A DNA stretch of 64,000 bases from Clusia tigrina (Eukaryota; Arthropoda; Insecta; Diptera; Clusiidae): contig OV050033.1 of NCBI GenBank assembly GCA_920105625.2, positions 6,118,001 to 6,182,000 on the forward strand, given 5' to 3'. How positions within the stretch are numbered: the first letter of the stretch is position 1; the number at the start of each line of letters is the position of its first letter. Position numbers and translations under genes: made by a program. Of the stretch, positions 24,191 through 36,980 are shown piece by piece. Under the pieces are notes generated by a model. It ran no database searches and was not told the origin of the DNA. It saw nothing but the letters and a program-made list of their open reading frames with translations.

Positions 24191-24515
24191 CCCTTGAGAC
24201 TACTTGGAGTATTGTGAGGATGGTCCCCTTTCCTACTGGGTATCTAAACATTGCGGGTGTGTTTATTATGGCGTCTCTGCTACCTTAGTTTGCTTTGACG
24301 TGGCTCATTTTCAAGTCACAAAACTAATCCTGTCCCGATAGAGTGCTTTCTTGACCTATTCCCTACTTCGCGAAATAAAAACTCCCCCTTTGGACTACTT
24401 GGAGTACTCTGAAGATGGCCCCCTTTCCTGCTGGGTATCTAAATACTTCGGGTGTCTGCATTTCGGGTACTAGTTTGCTTCAAAGTGGCTCATTTTCAAG
24501 TCACAAAACTAATTC
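24191..24515. repeat. Direct duplication of about 135 bp
   Basis: Sequence at about 24191-24330 recurs at about 24383-24515, with shared blocks ACTACTTGGAGTA, CCCCTTTCCT, CTGGGTATCTAAA and GTGGCTCATTTTCAAGTCAC. The copies look roughly 80-85% identical by eye. No coding potential is seen. They may be two copies of a small repeat family or a local duplication upstream of the distal Gr exon. Confidence 0.75.
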
Positions 24516-24676
24516 TTCCTTCAGCACACCAGGACGGTGAGTGATTTTGTTAGCGTTGAGCTCCCGAACTTGTTTGCTATGGTCACCCCTGGTGTCTCGT
24601 ATTTCAGTTGCTACTCTTGTCATGTCGCGCTACTAACGCTACTATGCTAATTATATATTTTATATATACAACTTAC

Positions 24677-25624
24677 CTCTGAAGACATCGCGTCGCAGGA
24701 GCTACAAATCACTGACATGGTTAACACCTCCGCCACTACCCAGGCGAGTGACAATCCCATAGTGTCGAATTTCTTGCGAAAGGCTACGTGAGTGGTTAGC
24801 GTCGAGAATGCCAAATAGCTTTGGTTGGTGACGGTGTAGAAAGCGTATCCCATGTAGAACAGCAACGCCACCCCAGTCACCGCATTGATGTTCTCTGATA
24901 TATAACGAAATTTGCAGAATATCTCAATTAGATAGCTCAGTTCGCGCCAGTTCTCCTTCGGCTGTTCCTTTGTAAATTCTTCCAGTTTCTGATTGACGAA
25001 CTGTATGCGTCGAGCAACGTTCATAAGGACAATACGCATGTAGATGGCAAAAATGCAGGAGAGCGTCACCTGCAGTGAGTACGCAGCCATCAGGATGCAT
25101 TGTCGAGACGCTGGGATTGCGCTTTGCACATGCACGTAGAAGAAGGCCACTGCAATGACGGCAAAGGAGACAACGCTGAGCAACACACTCAGCATCGGGC
25201 ACCTGTAGACGCCCTTGAAACCAGTCGCCTCTAAGTGCTCATCAATCTTGGCAATGTCCTTAAATATGCGGCAGTGCTTGGAGCCATTCGAAACGCACGA
25301 TACCACAATCGTAGTGTAGCTGACGATGCAGAACAGCGTCTCAATTGTCTGATTGATCTCCTCCGTGTCCCCATGCATGCTGCGCATGATTTTGTAGTAT
25401 TGCGCGTGCTGCAGCACATCAGCACTGAATGTGGCGCCCACGACAATCAGCACTACACTCAGCAGGTAAGCGTATACTTGACCCCGCTTCGAAATCCCAA
25501 ACTGATCCCCATCGCCATAGAAAAATGGCAAAATTGCACAAAGTTGACTGGGATACGTGATGGGCGAAATGTCCTGAATGATTCTCATTTTTCCAGTTTT
25601 TAAATTAGCTGGAGCCTTTTCCAT
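24677..25624 (-). CDS. Gr39a: Alternative distal first exon of the Gr39a-like gustatory receptor
   Basis: A large exon encoding about 316 residues of a second gustatory receptor, with N-terminal membrane segments, ARRIQFVNQKLEEF in the central loop and GYAFYTVTNQSY near TM5. It ends SSCDAMSSE at a GTAAGT donor (exon end 24677) in phase 0. It has no TM7 and no 3' exons of its own between here and the proximal first exon. The same-phase donor fits the three common exons at 17386-17799, which would give a receptor of about 404 residues. The start is uncertain: the Met at 25624 is used, 25588 would give 392 residues with little sequence before TM1, and the frame stays open to 25780. Shared 3' exons are inferred from layout and phase. 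Confidence 0.85.
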
Positions 25625-26109
25625 GATTGTGCTGCTGAATACCTTGCGATTGACTGTAATGTACTCCGAACAATCGACAGTCCCACAGGCATACGTGCGC
25701 GTACTCATAGTGGGTGTGTCCCTTTCACCTGCGCATATTGAAGGTTGAGCTAAATGGCCACCATTATTGGAGGCGTGCATAAAATATGAGTCAAATTATA
25801 TTTTATCGCTTCGCAGTAAATTGAATTGCCAAGGAAGCACTCAAACTTATCGAAACATGGTCCATCCCCTAGAGTAGGTGGTTCCAAAGCTGTGGTCAAC
25901 CACAGGAAAAAATTCCACTTCTCGTAATGGATTTCTTTGAAATTATACTATCTTACGCTTTAGAGAAATATAAAAGACCAACCGCCGATTACCTAATGCA
26001 TTACGTGTAATGCAATGCGAAAGCTGTACAGAAATAAACTATAGCTACTTGGTGGGTGTACGAGACACGTCCATGTTTCAACTGAAGTGTTTTGTAGTCG
26101 AACAGGTAA

Positions 26110-26970
26110 GTGGTTCAGAGCAGATTACTTTCCTGCTTCTCGGGTAAGCAAGTTGTTCTGCTGAGCAACTGTGGTTACTCAGCAAGTGATGTAGCAGTAC
26201 GCATACAGGTAGAAATTCTCGCCACCGCAAGACGTGCAAAGTTCAATCTAAGCAGAGGTTATAGAAGACGAGATATAGCCATACTATCGGACAGTCAAGC
26301 TGCACTTTGAGCATTGAACTCGTATGAAGTAGACTCCAAGCTAGTATGGGAATGTCTGAGGACCCTCAATCAGCTGGGCAGTAACAATAAAGTCAGCCTT
26401 TGCTGGGTCTCAGGACACGTGGACGTCCACGGCAACGATCAGGCCGGCGAGCTCGCCAGGTTAGGAGCCTCCACATCAATGATAGGGCCAGAACCCTGCT
26501 GTGGTATAGGTAAAGGGGTATGAGAACACGCGCTTAGGGAACAAGAAAGACAACAGAGGCAGGAACTTTTCATAACCCATCTAGGTCTTACACAATCTAA
26601 ATCACTATTGGCCAACTATAACCACAAAAGATTTGAGTTGTGCATTAGGTTCCCCAAAAGCAGTTTAAGAATACTAACCGGGCTATCGACCGGTCAGTCA
26701 GCTCAAAGGGCACATGAGCAGTATAGGAATTGTTGCAATTGCATTGTGCAGATTCTGCGATGAAGAAAATGAGTCGACAGAGCACTTATTAAGGAACTGT
26801 GGAGCACTAATGCACTTTAGAAAAAACACCCAAGCTTGTACCAAATACCAGGTAAAGAAATACCAACGCTAGATCGAGCCGACATTCTCGAATTTCCGAG
26901 GGCAACGGGGCTGGATGCGAATTTATAGGGATACCCTTAATAGTAGAAGGTGGTACAATATATCTTCTTG
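26110..26970 (+). mobile_element. Non-LTR retrotransposon relic: RNase H and C-terminal part
   Basis: Plus-strand frames show a ribonuclease H domain: ILSDSQAAL with the catalytic Asp, then WVSGHVDVHGNDQAGELAR, close to the family pattern GHxGxxGNExADxLAR. About 230 bases further on, FCDEENESTEHLLRNC resembles the C-terminal Cys/His cluster of I/R1-type elements. A stop interrupts the RNase H frame after QAAL and further stops and frameshifts follow. It is a dead 3' fragment without visible reverse transcriptase. Confidence 0.75.
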
Positions 26971-27485
26971 TACCTCTTATACCACTCATTACATAACACA
27001 TGTACATATGTATTTTGTTCTGATAGAAGTGTTATTTATTTATTTTAAGTTAACTTATGATGGAAGCGTTAATCGGTGTTTTTACAGGACAATAAAAAAA
27101 ACCCAAAAAGATGGGGTGCTCTGTCCCAATGCTTACGAGTCAAATGGAAGAAGGAACGGGTAAAACTCCGCCTGTGTTGACTTGCACAATTTTGGCAGTA
27201 AATCGATCAACAAAAATTAAGTGATAAAAGAAATTACATTTAATATTTCTTGAATAATAACAATCAAATTAACAGGGTATAAAAACTTCAACAAAGCCAC
27301 AAACTTCTTCAAAGAAATGTTGTGACGTAGACAGTTACCAATGGAGTTGGTATCTTGGACCAATGACTCCTCACCATACTTCATTGAACGTTTAAGACCT
27401 GTCAGTGCATCAGCTTATTTCATTATATACGATTTGATAGGCATTCCGAACTGCTTTGAATGATTTATATTTTACTCCAAACCAA

Positions 27486-27940
27486 CAACCGGGATACTCG
27501 ATCACTACATTGAACTCACACCCAGGTTAATCGATCACTACATTGAACTCACACCCAGGTTAATCGATCAATACATTGAACTCACAACCGGTATATTCGA
27601 TCACCACATTGAACTCACAACCAGGTTAATCGATCACTACATTGAACTCAAAACCGGGTTATTCGATCACCACATTGAACTCACAACCGGGATATTCGAT
27701 CACTACATTGAACTCACAACCGGGTTATTCGATCACCACATTGAACTCACAACCAGGTCAATCGATCAATACATTGAACTCACAACCGGGTTATTCGATC
27801 ACTACATTGAACTCACAACCGGGTTATTCGATCAATGCATTGAACTCACAACCGGGTTATTCGATCACTACATTGAACTCAAAACCGGGTTATTCGATCA
27901 CCACATTGAACTCACAACCGGGATATTCGATCACTACATT
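27486..27940. repeat. 33-bp minisatellite
   Basis: About 14 tandem copies of a 33-base unit with core TTGAACTCACAACCGGGTTA followed by TTCGATCACTAC. Because 33 is a multiple of three, one plus-strand frame encodes an 11-residue repeat (NSQPGYSITTL) for about 100 codons from 27642. The upstream copies read GGTTAATCG and contain an in-frame stop, and no ATG starts the frame. It is treated as non-coding. Confidence 0.93.
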
Positions 27941-28375
27941 GCCCCATTTTCTTTATAGATATTACCTATTCTGGTATTCATGAATTTTGTTGTGATAGCT
28001 TCTTTTTCGAATTACATCCATGGAATATTGTAGCTGTTCAAATTGATCTTAGTGCCTTCTTTGTAATCCATTCATTCTAAGTGATTTTCCCTGAAAAATA
28101 CCTATTTACGATTTTCGCCTATTAATCCAGGTCCTCTATTAAGAAACATGATGGTATAAACTGGATGTAAATTATCCTCTTGCACCCCTGAACACAATTT
28201 AATATTATCCCTGCAAACGTTGAGGATTTGTTATTGTCACCAAGTTCGGGATACTGGCACTTCCGAGGAAGGATTGCAGAACGGTAGTACTAATACTCAC
28301 AGGTCACTGTCTAACGACGGTACACGCTAAAAGGATGTGACTCACAAACAGCAATGAATGCAGGAAATGAATGGG

Positions 28376-28640
28376 AAGCAAGGCACAAGAGAATCTTTGG
28401 AGCATCTACTATGCCTATGCCCCGCAGTATCGGAAACGCGCTTATCACATCTGGGAGCCCCCTGGTTTGAAGGACTCGAAGAGTTCACACAACTAGGGCT
28501 GCGCTCTTAAGATTTGCTAAAAGCGTCTCTCTGTTTAACGATTCATACTACAGCTCTTAAGTGGATATCCATCGGGCACCGCAAAGGACCTTGCAGGTCT
28601 ATGTGTGGCCTTCACGGCCGGCCAATCTAACCTAACCTAA
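28376..28640 (+). mobile_element. 3' end of a second non-LTR retrotransposon
   Basis: Plus-strand translation shows ESLEHLLCLCPAVSETRLSH, then LGAPWFEGLEEFTQLGLRS, a stop, and DLLKASL. This is the typical extreme C-terminus of an insect non-LTR element. It is followed by a short tail ending in GGCCGGCCAATCTAACCTAA. It is a 5'-truncated relic with no poly(A) or target duplication identified. Confidence 0.6.
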
Positions 28641-29490
28641 GTTCGAGATATCGGAATTTTCAAGCATTTCATCTTTTATAAAAATTCGTAATAAATTTAA
28701 TTTCGAGATTTGTCACCAATCAACTGTAGAGTATATGTAGTCTCCAGACTTCTGAACAAATTTCATCAATAATCTACACGGTCAGAATACTTTGTTTACT
28801 CCCCACATGACTGGAACGTAAAAATCGATTGTATACTCTTGAATATGAATAATCGATTGATTGTTTGGCATTAATAGTGTTAATAGTGTAATTATGAAAT
28901 AAAAAAGTGAAGTCAAATTGGCGGTAAATGAAAAAGTCAAGCATTTTCATGCATTGACACAACTTTTACGCCAGCCTGTATTTAAGCATATATGCACATA
29001 CATATGTATGTATGTATGGATGTATGTAATTAAGTATGTTCATTCGCCTCTCAAGTACTGAGTCTTTCTCATCCTATTTATAAATAAACAAATTTATAAA
29101 TCATTTTACTGGGTTCGTTAGTATATACTTACATACCTGGATAAATGATTTCTCTTCTCCTTAATTCCCTTTTGATAGTCCCTCTTAATTTTCTTTTGAA
29201 TTTGTCTTGAGAATATATTCCTCACATAGAATCACTCCTAGAATATTTTTATAAGGACGTCTGAATGAACACCATACATACATACATACATAGTATATGA
29301 TATACAAAAATAATAGAAACTATCATTCTTAATGATACATATATACATACATATGTAGAAAACCTGACGGCAAATGAGCGTATGTATGTGTGTGTGATTT
29401 ATAGTGCGTTGCATATGAAGATGTGTATGTATGCACTATAAATGAACATACATACATACATATATACCATACCTGTTAGCTTACGTTCGT

Positions 29491-29528
<38 letters not shown>

Positions 29529-29734
29529 GCCGAGTACACGAGAATTCCCCACGAAGGTGTTTTGTGTTGAGAAGGATTATTGTGACTTCCTTTAGAATTC
29601 TCTCTCAATATTTTACTCCCTCCTTATCAACTCGAGCGGAATCAGCTGTTTCTAATCTGCCTCATCATCTGCACATCACGAACCAAAGTAAACACACAAT
29701 TTAATTGTTGCTGGCCAACGCATACAAAGAGAGA

Positions 29735-31856
29735 ATGTCCGGAGCTTTGGTACTCTTCCTGGGGGCTCTAAGATTGACAGCGCTGCAGAATCATAGCTAC
29801 ACTCAAGATGATAACTACTACGAATTGCCGCGTTTTTGGACGCACACCGGCTTTTGTCCAGCGGGTCATATTGATCACCACGATATAACAGCGACGCTTC
29901 TCTCCGAAGCGACACAAATGAATCTAAGATATGTAGCTGCGTTGCCAACTGGTGCCATTACCCACGTACGCATACACTGGCTCCTGGAGTTGGTAGAGTT
30001 CGAACAGTTCACACAAAGCGGACTGCCAATTTACGACTTTACCAATTTGGACACCTTTCTTATGGATTTGGATGAGCTCAATCTGTATCCGGTTGTCGAG
30101 TTTATGGCTAATCTCGGCGATGTGTTCGTTAAGAATCCACTCCGAAAAGCTTTTCTATGGGAGGATTTTACATTTCAAGTAGTTAAGCACTATCTGAGTA
30201 AGAGTATTTTGTGGTTTTTCTCAATGAAATAATCCACAATAATGTAAAATTTCCATAAAAGATATTTTAGGTGCTGCGAAAGTTTTGCGCTGGAAATTCG
30301 AATCCTGGAATGAGCCTGACCTGGTCAACTACAACAAGCTTAATTTCACCGTTGAAGGTAAGTGCGTATGGGGGAGTGTAGGTGTTACATAGACTAACCC
30401 ACAAAATACCTGCAGAATATCTCACCTATTTGGTGGCGATAAGGCGGGGACTCACAGCTGCGGGACGTAGACCGGCAAATAGCTTATATTTTCCATTGAG
30501 TGGGCCGGCGGGCTTATTCAAAGACAAGTCTAAGCACCCACTCTGCTGGACAGCGTTGGAGCAGTGCAATGAAGATATTGCACATTGTCCGTTTCAAGTG
30601 CTCACTTATCACCGGAAAGGAAATGGTTCGGCCTCTGGGATAGTGGACGCGTCCAGTGTGCTACTGAAGTCAATATACTTACGATATACAGCTTTGGAGA
30701 GAATGCCTATTAGTAACGAGTAATGTTGTTCTTTCTATTTAAACACATAAACAAACTAGAATCCATAGCCTTGTGTGTCCTTAGCGAAGCTGATCCCATT
30801 GTTGGCTGGTCCACCCCGCAATCATTTCACGAAGATGTGCGTTATGCTGCTACACTGATATTGACTGTTTTCTACCACTGGCACGCAAAACTTAAACTGA
30901 ACGAATTTAAAAATTTGTACACAATTAGCCACGATAACGCATTCTTAAGCTACCATCCCCATGAATTCTCGCAACGAACGCTGCTGGCACACTTCCGCAT
31001 GAACAACACAAACCCCGTGCACTCGCAATTCATTCAAAAACCCGTGTATGCAGCCTTGGGTATGCTGTCGAAGGTCGGACCACTTGCGGCGGACATTGAA
31101 ATCGTACAGACAGTCGATGGCCAAGAAGTGCAGCTGCTCAAAACCACCGTAAGCGACGATACGCCACTTTACTTCAGTTGGATTTTCGTAGTACCAGACG
31201 AAAGCGCCGATCTGCACAATATCACTCTTGAGCGAACACTACCGTTCGTTTTATGCGCAGAGGAACATTATGTCTACATTGTAGAGTTGCTGTCACAACA
31301 CCTCACCAATCCTGTGCAAATATGGCGCAGTTATAACACTCCAGCATATCCGAATGCCACCATACGAGAGGCAATGCGACGAAGTCAAACGCCGTTACTG
31401 CATGACACTGGCCCTTTGTGGACAGCTCGCATAGAAATACATGCGCAGTACTTACGATGTCCATGTGTAATGCTCTTACGGATTTGTACAAACCTAATGC
31501 CGCCACTGCCACGACCAAAGCAGTTGGTTATCACCGGAGTAACACATGGTGAAGTGCTGCTAGCGTGGACTGAAATACCAAATGCCACGAGTTGTCTAAA
31601 AACTTACGAAGTATGGTTTAATGCCAGCATTACGCAGGAGTGGATTTGCGCAAGTAAAGGCTGGCATTTACCTTTTCCATCATTCCAATACGCTCCCACA
31701 AATGGACAAGTAAACGGTGGGTGTACTTAAAAATGCTGAATTGACTTTTAATTTAATACTTTTTTTTTTGTTTAAGGATTTTACAAAATTCGTGGTGTGG
31801 ACATATTCAATAAAACCAGTCAGTACTCGGAAATTGTGGAGTACTTTGAAATATAG
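29735..31856 (+). CDS. Idua: Alpha-L-iduronidase (glycoside hydrolase family 39)
   Basis: A lysosomal enzyme that removes terminal iduronic acid from dermatan and heparan sulfate. Five exons: 29735-30197, 30271-30357, 30416-30719, 30785-31716, 31777-31856. Phases agree and give 621 residues (human 653). A short hydrophobic N-terminus (MSGALVLFLGALRLTALQ) serves as signal peptide. The acid/base Glu lies in WNEPD (exon 2) and the nucleophile Glu in YNDEADPIVGW, rebuilt across the exon 3/4 junction. NDNAFLSYHPHEFSQRTL matches the catalytic domain, and the C-terminus has the fibronectin-like segment ending in a conserved YKIRGVD block. The start at 29735 precedes the signal peptide. It is convergent with l(2)gd1. 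Confidence 0.96.
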
Positions 31857-32295
31857 GCGCGTAGGCACAATAATAACGGTTGAATTAGCGAAATTGTAAT
31901 TAGGGGAGCAATTCTCACATAACAATGTACGAAGAGAGCAGCGCATAAGTTGCGGCTTAGGCGCATTGGCGCCATGAGACAAATTCAAAATTTCAAAATT
32001 ACTGGAATACACACAATGGAATTCCAGTATGCCCTACGTCATTCCCTGCTTACAATTTCACTAATTGCGAGTAACCGCATTTCACAATTTAAGCAGCATC
32101 TCTGTGTGGATGCAATTTTCATGTTATTTGCTCCAATTTTATAGGTTGTGTGATTTCAAGTAAAAATAGATTAGAGTAATACACAAAGCCAAAAAGCCGT
32201 AAATAAATAGCAAGCAAACATCATCTAATTGAAATTAGTTGCTAAACGTAAATGACTATTTCACATATAATCTGTCCATAATAAGGTCACTTCCT
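31857..32295. other. 3' flanks of convergent Idua and l(2)gd1
   Basis: AT-rich 3' untranslated and intergenic sequence with no gene seen. AATAAA-type signals occur near 32200-32206 (GTAAATAAATAG). Confidence 0.5.
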
Positions 32296-35200
32296 CTAAG
32301 CATCCAGCACTAGCCACTTTTCGTTTATATGCTCCATTTGTTTCGTGAATATGGGGTTCCTCACACGTAGCTTTATTTCCAGCTTACCGCCGACAGTTTT
32401 ACGTCCTTCCATTAACTATAATAAGAAAAAGCACAATTGCACAAAAACTATTGCACGCATATAAAATAGCTTACGTCATAAGTATCGTGTATGTCACACT
32501 TCGTTTCCAGAGGCTGCAGCTTCACGTTGACCGTTCCAATGAGCACGTCCGAACGCAAGAAACCGCTGAAACAACACAGGGGCAGTTTACGACTTAGTCC
32601 ACAACAGTCTACACTGCATCTAGTATTTTTATTTTAGTGGCATTTAAGGCAGTATGCACGTAAATTTTAGAAAATGATAAATACAGTGTTAGTAATGTTG
32701 CTTTTGTTACAAAGCGATGAGTGCAGGCGAAAAGCAAATTTGCTGGATAGCGACTGATTAAACTTGCGTCACAGATGACTCTGGAGTGAGTGAACAAATT
32801 TCACATATAATTTTCACTTCCTCAAACAAACATACAAAATTATAAAGTGCTGCATTGTTAAAATATACAGAGAAATGTGTCTGATTTTGCTCATAACAAA
32901 AAAGGGGGTTAGGTCCCTGTAATACCCCCCACGATTACACTCACTCATCTGAACGTATTATATACATATATACAAACATATAACAAATTGCGTATGTACT
33001 TGTTTCGAGTCCGAGTGCTTTAAAACTCTTTCGCTGTGCTTCAAATTAGTTAAGCAAAAAGAACGGTTAAAAAACATCCCCAAAAACTGGAACTTACCCA
33101 CGCGAGTAGACTTCAAATTTAACACCATGCCTTTTAAAGATCCGTTGGAACTGGCGATTTCCACGTTGTATCTCAACTTTAAAACGCTGTTCATAGTCTG
33201 GACTGTCGGTATCTTTGATCAGATTTGTTTTTGTTCTGAATGCCTCGTCCTTAGCAAATGAAAAAGTAAACTATTACATGAGCTCAGGCCCAGCATGTTA
33301 ACCATATTTACATTTAAAAGTGGAAATTCTATTTTGACATAGGTATCCACATCCTTTGGATTAGCTACTTTGTAATTGATGCCACGCACCACAACAATTT
33401 CCAATTCCTCGTCGGTCAAATCCGTGTTGCAGTGCACAATGTTGAAGCTGCGCTTTTCGTAATGGAATTTGGGCAGCGGAAAGTTTTTACGCTTGGAATA
33501 ACGGACTAAATCCAGATCTTTTTGCACAGTTAAAGCCAAGTTTTCAAAACGATTCATACCAGCTACATCTCCCATAGCCTTATGGTGGTCTCTATATATC
33601 GGAGTGTTGATACAAACATGTATATTGTTGACTAAAAAAGCCGAAAATATGTCCACCCACCTAGTATTTTTGCACATCATTAGCTGCTTTGCTAATTGTT
33701 CCTCAACACGTACTCTAATGTCCGACATGTCATCATCGGGATCGGCTTCTTCTGCGGCTACCATTGCAAATGAATCTTCAAGATTTTCTCTCTGCGATGG
33801 TGGCACTGGCAGCTGAAATACCAAATATACACACAAAATGAGATATATACATACACACAGCAGTACAGAAAGACTCACTGTGCTCAAATCTACAGGAAGG
33901 CCGCTACTAGCCGCGTTCAGCAGCGCATCGAACCCTTTATATATTTTGAGATACTCCTTGGCCTGGTCGATTTCACCGGCTTTTTTGGCTTCGATAGCGG
34001 CCAACTTGAATTCCTTTTGTCGTTCAAGTAAAGTCTTCATTTGCTGCTCGGCCAGATTGCTTTTGTGTTGGTTACCTGTAGTGCGAGTGGTCAAATCCTG
34101 CCGTGGCGGCGTTGGTCTTTTTGGCACTGGAGGAGGGGTAACAACAGTGGTGTCAATAAGAGATGTCACAGTTTCAGTGGAGGTGGGAGAGCCTTTCGAA
34201 ACGGACGGTGTTGAATCTGGACTAGGCTGTACTGCACCATTTTCAGCTGGCAGAGGACCAAATCCTGGTGGCACTGGCAGTTCCTCATATGGCACTGGTC
34301 GACCAGCTTTATGTTGCTTAATAGCATCCTCATATTGCTTTACGATACGTCCAAAACGTCGAGCTTTACTCGTATTGTCCTCTGCTTTAGCTGCTGCTTC
34401 TACAGATTTATATTTGTCCAAACGCTGCTGTAGTGCCTCCAGTATTGATGTCGGTGCAGTTGGTTCAGAAACAGGCGTAGACGTTTCAGCATCTGGAGTT
34501 GGAGCTTCAGCCGGAACCGGGATTTCGTCTTGTGTTGCAGGTGTTTCGGAAGATGCTTGCATCTTCGCCATGAACTCCAAAAACTGTTCTGGTGGGGGAG
34601 GCATGTCACTTAAGTCCACTTCCTTACCTTCCTCACACATTTTTATCACCATGTCAAACTGTTTGACAACTTTGAGGAACTGCAGTGCTGTGGCAGTGTC
34701 ACCCGCACGTTTGGATTGCAAGGCCGCTGCCTTGTAGTCACGCTGACGCGAGCGCATCTGTTCAATATTCGAATTTTGCCCTGTTTCAGCGCCAGCTGTT
34801 GCTTCGTCTATAGTAGCAGGACCATCTTCTGCGGCATCATCAGAGGGTGGTACTGCATCTGGTGGCGGTGGCGGCGCGGTACGTGAAGGAACTGCTGGGT
34901 TCTCTGACTCAGGTGTTACAATTTCCTCGCCTGGACTTTTTGATATTGGTTTTACACTCACTTCAGGTGGAATATCATCCACATTTATAGTTTTTCCAGT
35001 CATGGCCTGCTTAAGTAAATCGGCCAATGTTTTGATGCCACGCCCGAATCGGCGAGCTTTTGCTGTCTCACCCATTTGCTTGGCATTGGCCTCGGCTTGC
35101 TTGTACATTTCCATGCGTTCACGAATCACACTCGCTGTATCTGTAGTCGTTGTTGGTAAAAACAATTGCTGTGGCTCCTCGGTTTCCGTTGGCGGTGCTG

Positions 35201-35644
35201 TTACTTCTTCCACCACACCGTCCAATCCAGCTATTGTTTGCAGTTCACCCAACAAATCTGGATCATCGTCTCCAGTATCGTCTTCATCATCTGTGCCAAC
35301 ATCTTTCATGCTCTCCGCAATCATATTATCCAGCTCTGATGAGGGCATCAGGGTTGGCTTTGGTTTTGATTTCGGTTTAGTTTTACCCCCACCGCCAACT
35401 ATAGCAGCTAGCTCAGCTTCCAAATCGCTGTCACCGTCATCGTGTTCTCCGTAACCAACTGATGGGTCAAAATCATCAGGAATGTCGGTCAGACCAAACT
35501 AAACAGTAAAAAAAAATTAACATCCGAGATGACTCATCTGGTCCAAAAGACCAGCATCACATCATTATCTGCAAGTATCCACATTACCTGTGACAAATCG
35601 TGGTTGCGGCGTTTTGCTGGTTCAGCTTTTTTCCGTGCAAACAT
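32296..35644 (-). CDS. l(2)gd1: Lethal (2) giant discs 1 (CC2D1A/B homologue)
   Basis: A cytosolic regulator of endosomal sorting that binds the ESCRT-III protein Shrub/CHMP4 and limits ligand-independent Notch signalling. Seven exons: 35644-35588, 35498-33879, 33812-33661, 33591-33312, 33249-33098, 32565-32475, 32415-32296. Phases agree and give 823 residues. Four DM14 repeats can be read in the large exon, each with a KxGxxxxAxxFxxxxK-like core and a closing proline motif (VDDIPPEV; VDLSDMPPPP; YEELPVPPG; the last across the exon 2/3 junction, LPVPPS). A C2 domain follows (VVVRGINY, IEFPLLNDEAFRTKT, YEQRFKVEI). The C-terminus LEIKLRVRNP and WLVLDA is typical of CC2D1 proteins. An acidic stretch (DDEDDTGDDDPD) precedes the first DM14. 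Confidence 0.96.
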
Positions 35645-36980
35645 TTCGAGCCCAATACACTCCTAAACACTTTTTATTTCTTGTTGATGAAACTAATTCC
35701 TTTCCTTTTTTCTCAATGCCGTCATTCACCTCTTGTTTTCAAATAAAGCGTAATTTTTTCCAGCTGATTCCAGACAGTGTTGGAAAATGATTGAAATCTG
35801 AAAAGCATCAAATGCCATTGAATTGCTATATAGCAGTTCAGTGGGAGATTTCGAATTGCCGGCCCTCTTCATTCTGATTGATATTGGGTAAGAAATTTCA
35901 TTCCTGACGAGCAAGCAAATAAAAAAGTGATCGAAATATCTAAAACGGTTAAATTTATTTCAATAATTTCAGATCACTTGTATCAATAATCAATTGTATC
36001 CACTGAAAAATATCAAGAAAAGTCTGGTAAGGTATATTAATCATCATTAAATCACACCAGTGTCTACAGGAAATGCCTTTGAAAGGATTACAACGGTTAG
36101 GGACAGTCCAGTTTATCCAAAATAGAGTATTCATATACGATTTTGGCACACCAACTATTGTTTTCAATAAAAACATATATTCAGGATATACTTGGAGTAA
36201 TTCCAGCTACTCCGATTAATTTTTTATATCTGCTGCGTATGATTCCACCATATGCGGAGAGCTGCTTTTGAATAATTTATTAAAAATAAATATTGCCAAT
36301 CTCAAAATCTGTGATTAGTTGTTGAAAAATAATAAATACGCAAATTATTTATAAAGTAAAAATTGGTAAGTAAAGAAAATCTTTATTTCTTTATTTACAA
36401 AAAGAAATATGATTAATAACTATACTATACTACTATAATTTTAAGAATGGCAATACTATAATTTTAGGAATACCACTACTATAATTTTAAGAACAGCACT
36501 AGCTGAGTAGATATCGTTTGAAAGAAAATATAAGATTATAAGTTATTATGAATAAAATTTCATGATTTAAGAAAAATTAAATTTTTTTTCCAATGTCGAG
36601 TTTTTAATTTTTTGAATCTCGTTGAAAAGGACACAGCTAGTATATAAAATTATAATAAAGTATAAAACTTACGCAATTATATAGGAGATCCTTTGGAAGC
36701 TATTTGAATACAATTTCGGAGAACAACACGAATACAATTAATGAAAAGGGGCAACTCCACGCAACACAAAAAACAAATTAAATTTATCTGGTTACTCTCT
36801 CAGACGTTTGATGGATTTGAAGCTGGACAGCTGTTCTCTTCCATAACCAAAACATAACCTAAAATACTTGTTATACTTATGCTGTATTTTTATTGTATCA
36901 AATAATTTAACTTGTTTGTATCGTAACAAGTTTTATTAACGAATTGAGGTGAAAATATATAGAAGGTTTCGACAAACAAT
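35645..36980. other. Divergent interval between l(2)gd1 and NDUFAF2
   Basis: A 1.3-kb AT-rich interval holding both 5' regions. A short tandem repeat of about 30 bases (ACTATAATTTTA core, three copies) is at about 36425-36495. Open frames of 60-70 codons have no recognisable similarity. Confidence 0.5.

Larger units (their letters stand above)
25790..29734. other. Repeat-rich intergenic region between the Gr locus and Idua
   Basis: No host gene is recognised in these 3.9 kb. They contain two non-LTR retrotransposon fragments and a 33-bp minisatellite (listed separately), TATG/TACA microsatellite tracts (about 28995-29030, 29275-29300, 29445-29465) and a TG repeat (29493-29525). Promoters of the distal Gr exon and of Idua must lie near the two ends. 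Confidence 0.6.

Noticed and set aside
33838..34737. 299-codon open frame opposite l(2)gd1
   Set aside because: It is antisense to the DM14 repeat exon, which has clear homology. The frame reflects codon bias of the real gene.
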